DNA from: Mangifera indica
Lineage: Eukaryota > Streptophyta > Magnoliopsida > Sapindales > Anacardiaceae
Length of the DNA: 64,000 bases
Assembly (NCBI RefSeq): GCF_011075055.1
Contig: NC_058141.1
Coordinates: 992,001-1,056,000 of the forward strand
Direction: 5' to 3'
Under the pieces are notes generated by a model, which was not told the origin of the DNA, ran no database searches, and was given only the letters and a program-made list of their open reading frames with translations. A program made the translations under genes and the position numbers. This document shows positions 51,501 to 63,331 of the stretch, piece by piece; within the stretch, counting starts at the first letter, position 1, and each line of letters begins with the position of its first letter.

Positions 51501-52290
51501 TAACGTCTCATATATCAAATACTGTAATATAACCATTAATGATTTAAATAAATCAATTCGTATTTTTGTCAATTAATATATATAATTAATAAATTAAAAC
51601 TTACCCAAAATACAAAAGAAAATCGTAGAGATCATATTTACGTATTTTAGACATCCATCTAGAGCAAATTTTGTCACTTGCCTGTGACATAGACTCGTAT
51701 GTCATCTGCCACACGACAATGCCCTAGGGATAGGAATTAAACCCGTCCAGATGATCAACCAACTGTAACAACACCATATGAAGACAATACAACAAGGCCA
51801 TCTTGACGGCATCAATATTGTCATCCCCCCATGACCTGGCCAAGAAAACACGCTTTATGTCATGATACTGCATCTTTGGATAACCTCGAAAGTATGTATT
51901 TGTGATCCTACCCCCGGAGGAACGAGAAATATATGATGAAATAGTAATGAGTCGACTAAATGAAAGCCCCGTTATCAAAGCAAACTCAAACGAACTGAAT
52001 CTCATGTCAACCCCGTTAACCCTAAACCATAACTCTTCTCTAACGAAGGGCCGATATAGTTGTTGTAGGAGAAATGCATGAAACAACATCCTGAAATATT
52101 TGGTTTCGGATAGACGAAGGAGATTCTTAAAACATGTCCTCTTTAACAGGCGAAGCCGATTCAGGGCAGTGTAGAAGTAATCCTAGATAATGCGGTCACT
52201 GTGCACGACATATAACCTCTGTCTGAAAGTGTCCAGACTCATCAAAGATTTGCAATGCACCTTCAACATGTTTTCTTTTACGAGAAATAT
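48574..52290 (-). pseudogene. DUF1985 plus Ulp1/C48-like protease gene, copy B (most complete)
   Basis: The N-terminal part (52140-51724) reads CFKNLLRLSETKYFRMLFHA, QLYRPFVREELWFRVNGVDM and RFSSFEFALITGLSF, a DUF1985 domain. It then runs VKMALLYCLHMVLLQLVDHL and GFNSYP into a TAG where a Trp would be expected, after which GIVVWQMTYESMSQA resumes. A long middle section, probably with introns, has no clear domain. The C-terminus (49134-48820) reads LDCTHWVVEIIDFRDWSIMV and YDSEVSYTENIGSLE, then a TAG at 48882-48880 and GFSDCGVFML. So His (HW), Asp (YDS) and Cys (SDCG) of the Ulp1 triad are all visible, but the frame is broken. Expected activity if intact: SUMO or ubiquitin-like isopeptidase. 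Confidence 0.8.
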
Positions 52291-52429
52291 CTTGTAAAAA
52301 ATTTTAAAACTTCATAATACATTCATAAAAAATAAATATGTAAACAAATGTAGTAATGATAAATAAACATAGTAAGATAAAAAATAGAAAACAATAAAAA
52401 AAGAAATGATAAAATTTAAAAAATAGGAT

Positions 52430-53738
52430 TTCATTATCCTAAAATAGTGATATTCGAAAAAATGAAACTGAAATTCGAATTCTCTACATTGAAATACTCT
52501 AAAATGTCAACAAAACAATCGTTCAAAAATCTAAAAATACGAGTCGATATATCTTAAAAAGATGAAAAACAAAAAAACGAAACTAAAATTCGAATTCCAT
52601 ACGTTGAAATATCCTAAATGTCAACAATCGAAAATTTATTCAAAAATCTAAACATACGAGTCGATATATCTTAAAACGACAAAAATCGAAAAAATGGAAT
52701 TGAAATTGAAATTCTATATATTGAGATACCCTATAATATCAACAATTAAAAAATATTCGAAACTCTGAAAATACATTTTGATATATCTTGAAACAACGAA
52801 AATAACAAAAATGGTACTTAAATTCAAATTCTATACGTTGAAATATCATAGAATGTGAAAAATAAAAAATTTATTCAAAAATATGAAAATACGACTCGAT
52901 CTATCCTAAAAAGGTGAAAATCAAAATAACAAAACTCAGATTCCAATTTTATATGGTGAAACACCCTAGAATGTCAACAATAAAAAAATCGTTCGAAAAT
53001 CTGAAAATATGAATTATATATCCTGAAAAGGTAAAAGTAAAAAAATGAAACTGAAATTTGAATTCTATACGTTGAAATACCGTAGAATGTCAACAATAAA
53101 AAATTCATTCAGAATTATGAAAATACGAGTCGATCTATCCTAAAAAGGTGAAAATCGAAAAAACGAAACTCAAATTCAAATTCTATATGGTGAAATACCT
53201 TATAATGTCAACAATAAAAAAACGTTCGAAAATCTAGAAATACGAATCGATATATCTAAAAACGACAAAAATAAAAAAACGAAACTCAAATTTGAATTCT
53301 GCACGTTAAAATACCCTAGAATGTTAACAATCGAAAAATTGTTAGAAAATCTAAAAAATACAGGTCAATTTATCCTAAAACGACGAAAATCGAAAAAATA
53401 GAACATAAATTCGAATTCTATAAGTTGAAATACATTAGAAAGTCATCGATCAAAAAATCGTTCAAAAATCTGAAAAATACAAGTCGATATCTCATAAAAC
53501 AACGAAATTTGAAAAAATAAAACTGAAATTTGAAAATATGAATCGATATATCTTATAAACAAAAAAACCGAATTATCGAACTGAAATTATGTCATTTCAT
53601 CGTAAAATATGCCAAAAAAACACAAAAATAAAAAAACTCAATGTCGAATTTGAAAACTACATATTGAAATACCCTAAAACAGAAAAAACAGAACTAAAAT
53701 TCGAAAACTACAAGTCAAAAAACCCTAGATATGAAAAA
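52430..53738. repeat. ~119-bp repeat array, copy B
   Basis: About eleven diverged direct units with a ~117-120 bp period, the longest array in the window. Each unit has the same block order as in copy A. Confidence 0.88.
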
Positions 53739-54170
53739 TATCAATTTACCCCCTCAAAAAATTTCTACTAAAATCATGTATAATATTTATCCCTTGCCCT
53801 CTCAATAATTTTCTAATCTCTTAACGTCCCTGCAATTTCAAAAAAGTAAATTCCCCCCCAACCGATGGTATTCACGACATTAGCGCATTGTCCCATGCCA
53901 AATTTCACAAACACCCACCGTGCACTAATCTATCTCTCCCAGTGCCCTAATGTTTTGAAAATGCTACTTCACCTTCTAACCCACGGTTAATCTCTTCTGA
54001 CCGTGGGATCCACTGCTCTCATGGCAGGAGCACCGACTATTCTAACCCCTTTTCCGAAGCAAAAATCATCGTTTCTATCTCCAATTTCAGCACAAATCAA
54101 TGTACATATCCTATAACACAAAACCCCTCAAGAAAATCAGCCAAAATAAACAAGAATCAAAACATTTTAC
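53739..54170. repeat. Terminal module, copy B
   Basis: ATATCAATTTACCCCCTC through ATCCTATAACACAAAACCCC to AATCAAAACATTTTACG, where it is cut and joined to the middle of copy C's protease gene. The retained sequence is parallel to 47701-48140. Confidence 0.75.
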
Positions 54171-56900
54171 GTCCTTCTGGTGTACCACGTGAGGAAAGAT
54201 TCTTCACGCTCTGAGGCAATGGATGGAATGGTCCTGAGTTGTCGTTTTGCCCCCCTATGAGTGAATTTGTATATGGGGTGCGAACTAGTGAACCCTTCTA
54301 GACGATCCGACCATATGCTGTATGAATCAACTGCAAGTTCCAAGAAACCTATAATTCATTATTTCATCTTACGTAATAATTAGACATTAACCGATTAATG
54401 TTACCTTCCCCATGTATGCGGGATGAGGTTTGGCTGGAGAATCTTGAATAAGGGTCAAGTCCACCGTGTGTGCTCCCTTGACGGACTGCAAAATTGTAAT
54501 TTTCTCATTCGTGACCAATATATATGAATATATATATACTAATTATAAATACTCAATACCTCAATGTGGATGTCCTCAGAAATGTTATCCTGAAAGTCCT
54601 CCTCTAGTGAACTAATATCCACTGTCCTTTTGCTTAAGCTCGGGATATCAGCAAGTAACTACAGTCGCTCGTCCTGAAAAAGAGACAAAACCTCATTAAA
54701 TAAATATTATAATTGGAAAGACAAATCGATCAATGAGATTTCTTAAAAAAACATAACCTCAACTTTTGGGAAAGGTTTTCGGGGAGAACCTTCGATCAAT
54801 GATATCTCAATGCGGGTTCCCTACATATATGAAAATGACAAAATTGTAAATGATATGTAGATATAAAATATAATATCTACAATAATTTTCATACCTCAAA
54901 TGGATGATCTGAAGTAACTAGAGATCCGACTGAAAGGCCTTTATGAGGAAGACTTTATACAAATATATAAAATGAATTAATCGATAACAAAACAATTATA
55001 AAAATAAAGTTTCATCGATAAGTGACATACCTCAGCTCAGACAGGTGATGCAACAGAAGGCCAAACCAGTGCGTCCTCCCGACGACTACCTTAAGGTAAT
55101 AGTAATAATAATTTAATCAGTGACATTTCATATATAACAATATTATAATATAATAATAACATTTAACATTAAATATAATTTTGAAATTACATACAGACCT
55201 CATGTGACTGATGGGATGACATTGCGGTATCAATGAGGGAGGTTGTCCCGAGATCGTCGTCCCTCTTCTGTATGAATATAATTATAATTATCAGAATAAT
55301 AACGAAATACAATTTTTATAAGTAATAAATTAGAAGTGGTTTGACAACCTGAATGACAGGGGCTAGACATGTATACATAACGATGTTTTCTAAACGAGTC
55401 ATACGATCCTGTAATCGAGCCACATTGTCGCGTAATCGAGTCATATGTAAATCCACATCGTCGCGTAATCAAGTCATCTGTGAAGACATATCATCGTGAA
55501 AACTCGAAATCTCACGCAAAATCGTAGCACCCAGTGCGCCAATGTAGCATCTAATATGAAAATACTAAGTGATACGGATGGGGGACACTTCTCGATGGCA
55601 TGATAGGTAGTACGGTCCTTCACTCTAGAATGGTCTATGGTCAGTAGGCTCTAAACTACATGGGCACATAGACGCTGCTCCATAACAGGAGACTGAATAG
55701 GCTCCTCATGTGTCTCAGAAGTCTCGACCGGTATATCTGAAAGCCCTGAGGTTGGCGAGAGGAACCGAAGATGATGAGGAGGAATCAGCATCAGGTAAAC
55801 CGGTGTATTCACGAATCTCAGCATACTAGGGTAAACCCTTCTCTATTGGTGAGGGAGGAAAAGGGAATGTGACATCCTCCTAATGATGAAGATATATAAG
55901 TCAAAATAATTGCAACATTCAATGAATTAATCGACTTATTAATTAACGAGTACATACCAGATCATCAGTGAAAATACGACCTATATAAGTCCAACTAGTG
56001 AAGCCCGCATACGCTACCTAAACATCCGTGGGGACGCATAGATATCAATAAGGTCAACCTATCGTACAACGTGTCCAAAGTCTCATACATCCAATACTGC
56101 AACATAATCATTTACGATTTAAATAAATCAATTCATATTTTTGCTAATTAATATATAATCAATAAATTAAAACTAACCTGAAATACGAAAGGAAATCCGT
56201 AGATGTCGTATTTACGTATTTCAGACATCCGTTTAGAGTATACTCTGTCACTCGCCTGTGATATAGACTCATACGTCATCTGCCACACGACAACGCCCTA
56301 GGGGTAGGAATTAAACCCGTTCAGATGATCAACCAACTGTAAATGTTCTGAAGACACCTTTTTTCGTCAATCATTCCCTAACAAAACTATGTGAAGAACA
56401 TACAACAAGGTCATCTTGACAGCGTCAATATCGTCATCCCCCTATGATCTCGACAAGAAAACACGCTCTAGGTTATGATACTGCACCTTCGGACAACCTC
56501 GAAAATACGTATCCCTTATCCTATATTAGGAGGAGCTAGGAATATATGAAGAGATATCAATGCGTCGATTAAATGAAAGACCCGTCACCAGAGTAAACTC
56601 AAACGGGATAAATCTCACATCAACCCCGCTACCCCTAAACCAAAACTCATCTCTGACAAAGGGTCAATGTAGTTGTCGTAGTAGAAATGTATGAATCAAT
56701 ATCCCAGAGAATTTGGTTTAGGATAAACGAAGGAGATACCTGAAACATGTCATCTCAAATAGTCGTAGCTGATCCGATGTCAGTGTAGAAATAATCCTAG
56801 ATAATGCGGTGCATTGTGCACGACATATCAGATTTGTCCGGAAGTGTCTGGACTTATTGGGGATGCGTAGCTCACCTTTAACACGTTTTCTTTTACAAGA
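54171..56900 (-). pseudogene. DUF1985/Ulp1-like gene, copy C (Ulp1 catalytic end missing)
   Basis: Starts abruptly in sequence equivalent to about 49600 of copy B, so the HW, YDS and SDCG catalytic part is absent. The DUF1985 end (56890-56280) reads IISTLTSDQLRLFEMTCFRY, then LRQLH, a stop, PFVRDEFWFRGSG, FEFTLVTGLSF and, after further stops, HLNGFNSYP followed by the same TAG as in copy B. An insertion near 56342-56395 interrupts the region relative to B. Non-functional. Confidence 0.72.
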
Positions 56901-56999
56901 AATATCCTGCAACAATTTTAAAAATTCGTAAGACATTCACAAATAGCAAATATGTAAACAAATATTTTCATGAAAAAACATAAAAAGATGAAAAATAGA

Positions 57000-58019
57000 A
57001 AACAATCAAAAAAGAATGACAAAATTTTAAAAATAAGATTTCAGTATCTTAAAATGGTGAAAATAAATAAATGAAATTCCAATTGAAATTCTATACGTTG
57101 AAATACTCTAGAATATCAACAAACAAAAAATCGTTCAAAAATCTGTATGTTGATATACCATAGAATGTTAACAATCGAAAAATCAACCGAAAATCTCAAA
57201 ATATTAATTGATATATCCTAAAAGGATGAAAATAAAAAAACAGAACTAAAATTCGAATTCTATAATTTGAAATACTTTAAAATGCTGATAATCCAAAAAT
57301 CGTTCAAAAATCTTCAAATTACAAGTAGATATATCCTAAAACGGTAAAATTCGAACTCTAAATATTGAAATACCCTAAAAGATCAATAATAAAAAAATCA
57401 TTTAAAAATCTGAAAAATATGAGTTGATGTATCCTGAAAGAGTGTAAATCGAAAAAACGAAACTGAAATTCGAATTCTAAACGTTGAAATACCCTATTAT
57501 GTCAACAATCAAAAAATTGTTTGAAAATCTGAAAAGTACGAATTGATATATTATAAAACAGTGAAATTCGAAAAAATGGAACTGAAATTCGAATTCTAAA
57601 CGTTGAAATACCTTAGAATGACAACAATCGAAAAATCGTTTCAAAATTTGTAAAATACGAGTTGATATATCCTAAAACGGTAAAATTCGAAAAAACAGAA
57701 ATGAAATTCGAATTTTATACGTTGATATACCCTAGAATGTGAACAATTGAAAAAACAGAATTGAAATTCGAACTCTATCAGTTAAAATACATAAGAATGT
57801 CACTAATCGAAAAAATCGTTCAAAACTCTAGAAAATATGAATCGATATATTATAAAATGGCGAAATTCAAAAAAATGAAACTGAAATTAAAAAATATGAG
57901 TCGATATATTCTATAAACAAAAAAACCGAAATATTGAGTGAAATTAGATCATTACATCGTAAAATATGTCCAAAAGGTATAAAAATCGAAAAACTAAATC
58001 TCAAATTCGAAAACTACAT
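57000..58019. repeat. ~119-bp repeat array, copy C
   Basis: About eight direct units with the same block order (GAATTCTATACGTTGAAATA, TCGTTCAAAAATCTG, CGATATATCCTAAAA), followed by the degenerate CACAAAAA/AAACCCTAGATG end units. Confidence 0.85.
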
Positions 58020-58871
58020 GTTGAGAAACCCTAGATGTAAAAATATCAATTTATCCTCTGAGAAAATTTTTATTGTAAACAGGTCCAATATTTATCCCAT
58101 GCCCCCTTAGTAATTTTTGAATTTATTATCACCCTTACAGTTTCAAAAAATAAATTTTCTCCCCAACCCACGGTATTCACGGCAGCAGCCTACTGTCACA
58201 TGACAAATTTCGGAAACGCCCGCAGTGGACTAATCTATGATGGCCAACTCTCTAATGTTTTAAAAAAACCACTTAACCCTCTAACCCACGATCAATGTCT
58301 TTGTACAGTAGGAGTATTCCTCATGACCGTGGGATCCACTGTTCCCATGGTCGAACTGCCGATTGCTTCGTACGTATTTTCGGCCAAAAATCCATCATTT
58401 CGGCTTCCAATTTTAACATAAATTAAATCTACATAGGTTATAACACAAAATCCTTCAACAAATTCAACGAAAACAACCAAGAATCAAACCATTTTAAGCA
58501 TTATTTAAAATCAAAACCCTAAAGTTTCAAATCACAAAATTTCACTCAAATCTCAATAATATGAACAATAACTTGATTCAAACAACATTACGGAAGATAT
58601 ACTAATCTTCTTGACCATTTTCGGTCACCGAAAAGTAAGAAAATCGTCAAAAACCTGCTTGCCCGTGGGACAGTGGAGAGAGCGCGATTTTTCTTTGGAT
58701 TTGCACAGTGTACTGTGGCAGTTTTACTGTAGAAAATATGAAAATTTGCCTTGTTTATATATAAGGGCAATTTGGTCATTTCACAAAAGTTAGACATTTT
58801 TGCTTTAACCTGATTGTTTTGGGCAATTTTGCTTAGATCTCCTTAATTTTGGTTTTTTATTATAATTTTCC
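58020..58871. repeat. Terminal module and outer end, copy C
   Basis: The fullest version of the module: after AACAATAACTTGATTCAAAC it continues through a unique segment (58590-58750) to an end reading ATTATAATTTTCCTT. Inverted, this gives AAGGAAAATTATAATAAA, matching the terminus at 60587 (AAGGGAAATTATAAAAAA), so 58871 is probably an element end. Confidence 0.65.
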
Positions 58872-59260
58872 TTAAAAAAAAGATATGAATTTCGAAAACT
58901 AAATGTTGAAATAGTTTTAAAAAAAAACCGAAACAACAATCTGAAATTCAAAAATTATATAAGAAAATGAGCCTATAAAGCACAAAAATAAAGAAACGGA
59001 TCTAAAATTTGAAAAGGACAAGTTCAAGAACCTTAAATCAGAAAAAACAAACATAAAACTTGAAAACTAAACGTTGAATTAGCTTAGTATGACAAAAATT
59101 GAAAAATCGATCTGAAATTCGATAATTAAATCATAAAATAAGCCTATAAAAACACAAAAATAAAGAAACAAACCTCAAATTCGAAAATTATATATTGAAA
59201 ATCTTAAAACAAGAAAAACAAATATAAAATTTGAAAACTATACGTTGAAAAACCATATAT
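58872..59260. repeat. Truncated ~119-bp array remnant, copy E
   Basis: Degenerate end units (CACAAAAATAAAGAAACGGA, AACTAAACGTTGAATTAGC) directly follow the end of copy C without any gene part; a fifth, heavily truncated element. Confidence 0.7.
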
Positions 59261-60554
59261 GTAAAAAATATCAATTTACCCCTTTATATATTTTCTACTC
59301 TCCAGAGGTCCTATTTTCCTTTTCCCCTTATTAATTTTCTAATCTCCCACTGCCCTAAGAGTTTCAAAAAAGTCAATTTACCCCTACTCCCTATTCTCGT
59401 GTTCTACAAATCACCCCCGGATTAATGTACAATTCCTACCTCCCCTCAGGTTTTCCTCCACCTCCTCCCGATCGTAATTCTTTGAAAAAGTTAAATTTCC
59501 CCCTATCCCACGAGTCATTGTTTCAATTCGAGGGAAATTTAATTCACCCCGAAGAATCCAAGGGTCCCCCGAATCGAATCTTCAACCAAACTAATGCATT
59601 TTTCAGTCAAAAATCATCATTTCAATCTTCAGTTTTAACACAAATCAAATCTACACTTTCTATAACATAATAGCCCTCAAAATATTTAACAAAACAATTA
59701 AGAATCAAAATATTTTATGTATTATTCAAAATTAAAACTCTAAACATTCAATGCGTAAAATCTTCATCAAATTATAATAATCCTAACAATAAATTGTTTC
59801 AAACATAATTAGGGATGATATACTAACCTTAGTTGCTATTTTTGGTCATTAAAAACATGAAAAAATGGATGAAAATCCAAAGAAAAAGAACAAATGCTGC
59901 GTCATGGAAGACCCATCAATTTCTTTGATTTTCAACAGTATACCGGGGAAATTTTGGATACTAAGGGGGCGTTTGGTTTGGGTAATGTTTGATTACTAAA
60001 ATAGAATGATTACCTTGAAGATAGATTACTTAGAAGATTACTGGGTATAAATGATTACTGTGTTTGATAAAATTTGATAGGTATAAATAATTATTGTGTT
60101 TGGTTAAAAGTAATAAAAGATTACTAGTAAATTATTTTACTTAAATGCCCTTAAATTAATTATTTTTAAATATTTTTTATATTATTTGTCATATTAATTA
60201 AAAATAAATTTATTTTGATCTCAAAAAATTAATACATAATAATTTTTCTATAATAAACTCAAGATTACCCCAGTAATTTTTAAATACCTAAGGTCCAGGT
60301 GGTAATCAGATTACCACCTATATTACCTACCACGTCAGCATTGGTAATAGAAGAGTACTGTAATATTTTATTACTGACAAACCAAACAAGGGAATAAAAG
60401 ATAGATTACCAAGGTAATTTTAAAAACCGTCAACCAAACGCACCCTAAAATTTTTGTTTATATATAAGAACATTTCTGTAATTACAACTAAATTGGGCAT
60501 TTTTAATTTTCTAAACAATTTTACATTAACCCCTATTGTTTTGGCCAATCATTT
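59261..60554. repeat. Terminal module and outer end, copy E
   Basis: ATATCAATTTACCCCTTTAT through CTATAACATAATAGCCC to an end at TTTAATTTCCCTT. It is interrupted by a Harbinger-type MITE at 59965-60445. Confidence 0.7.
59965..60445. mobile_element. PIF/Harbinger (Tourist-like) MITE
   Basis: A 481-bp element with a TAA target duplication (59962-59964 and 60446-60448) and terminal inverted repeats GGGGGCGTTTGGTTT against GGGTGCGTTTGGTTGAC. Subterminal AATGATTACC/GGTAATC motifs occur on both sides. Non-coding. It lies inside the terminal module of copy E. Confidence 0.85.
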
Positions 60555-60581
60555 TAATTTCCCTTTTAGAAAATTATAAGG

Positions 60582-60930
60582 GAAATTATAAAAAATACCC
60601 AAAATACCCTTCCACTAAGCAAAAATGTCCAAAGTCACTATTTTCAAGTAAAAATACCAAAATTCACTATTATTAAGCAAAAATGCCCATGACTTTTTCT
60701 AAAATATCAAAATTGCCCTTTCTCTCATTTATATAAACCCTCCTTACTCATTATAAGGGGTTAAATGAAATTTTATTAAAATTAGGAGATATTTTGATAT
60801 TAAACATTATAAGAGCATTATAAATTTCTCAATGAAATTTTAAGAATAGATAATTGAGGGGTCAAAACACTGTTATTAAAATTGGGGGGTATTTTGATAT
60901 TAAACATTGTAGAAGCATTATAAATGAAAT
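60582..60930. repeat. Mutator-like terminus of copy D with two ~145-bp-type units
   Basis: AAGGGAAATTATAAAAAATA begins a terminus facing the end of copy E only about 25 bp away. It is followed by AAAAATGCCCATGACTTTTT-type sequence and two units with GTATTTTGATATTAAACATT, related to the array at 40590-41630. Confidence 0.65.
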
Positions 60931-61855
60931 TTTATGTTTTTTCGAATTTTACCGTTTTATGATATATCGATTCATATTTTCCAGATTTCTGAAGAATTTT
61001 TCGATTGTTACCACTCTAGGGTATTTCAACTTTTAGAATTCGAATTTCAGTTATGTGTTTTGAATTTCACCATTTTAGGATATATCGACTTGTATTTTTT
61101 AAATTTCTGAAGAATTTTTCGATTGTTGCCATTCTAGGGTATTTCAACTTTTAAAATTCGAATTTCAGTTATGTTTTTTCGAATTTCACCTTTTTATGAT
61201 ATATCGACTCGTATTTTCCATATTTTTGAAGAATTTTTTGATTGTTGTCATTCTAGGGTATTTCAACTTTTAGAATTCGAATTTTAGTTCTGTTTTTTTT
61301 AATTTCACCGTTTTACGATATATTGACTCGTATTTTTCAGATTTCTGAAGAATTTTTCGATTGTTGTCATTCTAGGAAATTTTAACTTTTAGAATTTGAA
61401 TTTCAGTTCTGTTTTTTGAATTTTATCGTTTTACGATATATCGACTCGTATTTTCCATATTTTTGAAGAATTTTTTTATTGTTGTCATTCTACGGTATTT
61501 CAACTTTTAAAATTCGAATTTCAGTTATGTTTTTTCAAATTTCACCTTTTTATGATATATCGACTCGTATTTTTCAGATTTTTGAAGAATTTTTTGATTA
61601 TTGCCATTCTAGGGTGTTTCAACTTTTAGAATTCAAATTTTAGTTCTGTTTTTTTGAATTTCACTGTTTTACGATATATCGACTCGTATTTTTCAGATTT
61701 TTAAAGAATTTTTCGATTGTTGTCATTCTAGGGTATTTCAATTTTTAGAATTTGAATTTCAGTTCCATTTTTTCAAATTTCACCATTTTACGATATATCG
61801 AATCGTATTTTTCAGATTTTTGAAGAATTTTTTGATTGTTGCTGGATAGTAACAT
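60931..61855. repeat. ~119-bp repeat array, inverted orientation
   Basis: About eight units that are the reverse complement of those at 46151, 52430 and 57000 (TTTCGAATTTCACC, ATATATCGACTCGTATTTTC, GAAGAATTTTTCGATTGTT, GGGTATTTCAACTTTTAGAA). The period is close to 120 bp. Orientation is opposite to all other arrays, so in this copy the array lies at the left of the protease gene. Confidence 0.88.
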
Positions 61856-63215
61856 CACTCAAATCACATATAAAATGAAATCAAATACATATCTATATAT
61901 AATGACAGATAAAGTACATCGTACAAGTACGCACATACAATAAATATATACAGACAAACATATGAAGAACTATAAATAAACAATGAGCTAACTAAATATA
62001 CATCCATGAGCTACTCAATATAGTGAAAATACAACTGCGACGCTAAACGTCGACGCATAGAGGTAGACGACTCTCGGAGAAAATCGACGCTCTGTGACAA
62101 CCCCAAACACTAAAAAAAAAACGTAGCATAAACACGTCACAGTCACCAGAGCCTAGTCCCTGCTGAGGGACATCCGTCGCTCGATATGAAGTGAGGGAAT
62201 CAAGTCGTGGAGTCTATCCAGAAGTAGTCTAAAAACTCGTCGCCTCTAATAACGCGGGTATGAATGTCATATACAGTCGTATGCGCTGCTCAAGAGACCC
62301 CATATTTTTCGAATATGATACATCCGAATCGTATACTGTAATCGACCACTCACGAAAATCTATAACTCTGACCACCCAATGTGCACAGTCGAAGTTTATA
62401 AGGATGTAAACCTATAAACAGTGACAAATTTTAGTTAATTGTAGACTAATTCAACTAATTCAATGTAATGAAAATACATATATACTATACTTGATTGACC
62501 ATCTCCTATGGTTTGTACAACAATCTCGGGGTGTATGCTGCCTCAACCATCCTCGTGAAGAGCCCCGAAAACTCAAACTCCTCAAACGGTGTGGTCTGTC
62601 AACTCTTCCAAGCCATCTCAATATAGGCTCTGAAGAATGTGTGGGCAGTCGTCAAATGCTGTGAAACAGTCGCACGGTGGTCGTCCTAGTGCCGACGTAA
62701 TAAAGCCAAAAAAGAATCCACATGTTAAAATGGTATAAGCAAGTTCACATGTGTTAGTTATTGATAAATATATCAAACTTTTTCCTGAATTATATCAAAC
62801 CTACTTCATCAAGTCGGTCAGCCACTCGCGCAACTCTACCACAAGCCGCCAAAAACTGTCCTTTGACTTCGACTTGATGAAGTAGACATCATGTGTCGGA
62901 CGTCGCAGCTCTGGTGTACCACGTGAGAAAAGATTCATCACGCTCTGAGGCAGAGGATGAAATGGTCCTAAGTTACCGTTTCGCCCTCCCTTTGAGTGGA
63001 TTTATATATGGGGTGCGAACCAGCGGACCTTTCCAGATGATCCGACCACGTGCTGTACGAATCAGCTGCATGATCCCAAAAAACAATTAATTCATCATTT
63101 CATCCTACGTAACAATTAGCATTAATTGATTTATTTTACCTTCTTCATGTATGCGGGAGGAGGTTTAGCTGGAGAATCTTGAATCACGGTCAAGTCCACC
63201 ACGCGTGCTCCCTCC
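61856..63215 (-). pseudogene. Ulp1/C48-like protease gene, copy D (C-terminal half)
   Basis: The minus strand reads FDCAHWVVRVIDFREWSITV and YDSDVSYSKNMGSLEQRIRL without a stop in that stretch. Then, where copy B has TAG, it has CAG, followed by GSGDCDVFM: His and Asp are kept, while the SDCG Cys motif has become GDCD. Upstream the gene breaks at about 63215 and joins a transposase tail. No DUF1985 part. Confidence 0.72.
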
Positions 63216-63331
63216 TCGATAGTCATCGTCCGGGTCGTCCCTCCAACAGAAATCGACGTCCTTCGCAAGGAGAAAATATGACACCGAGGATTTGTAGCCG
63301 TTGCCATGAACCAGGACACGTACGAACCTAA
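63216..63331 (+). pseudogene. MULE transposase C-terminal tail with CCHC zinc knuckle, copy D
   Basis: In one open frame: PGRPSNRNRRPSQGEN then ICSRCHEPGHVRT and TAA (63329-63331). The PGRP..RR linker and C-x2-C-x4-H-x4-[C lost] knuckle are standard for MuDR/MULE transposase C-termini. Unlike the copy at 42600 this tail is undamaged, apart from Arg-Thr-stop where many families read RTC. Only this tail is present; the sequence to its left is protease-gene DNA. Confidence 0.75.
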
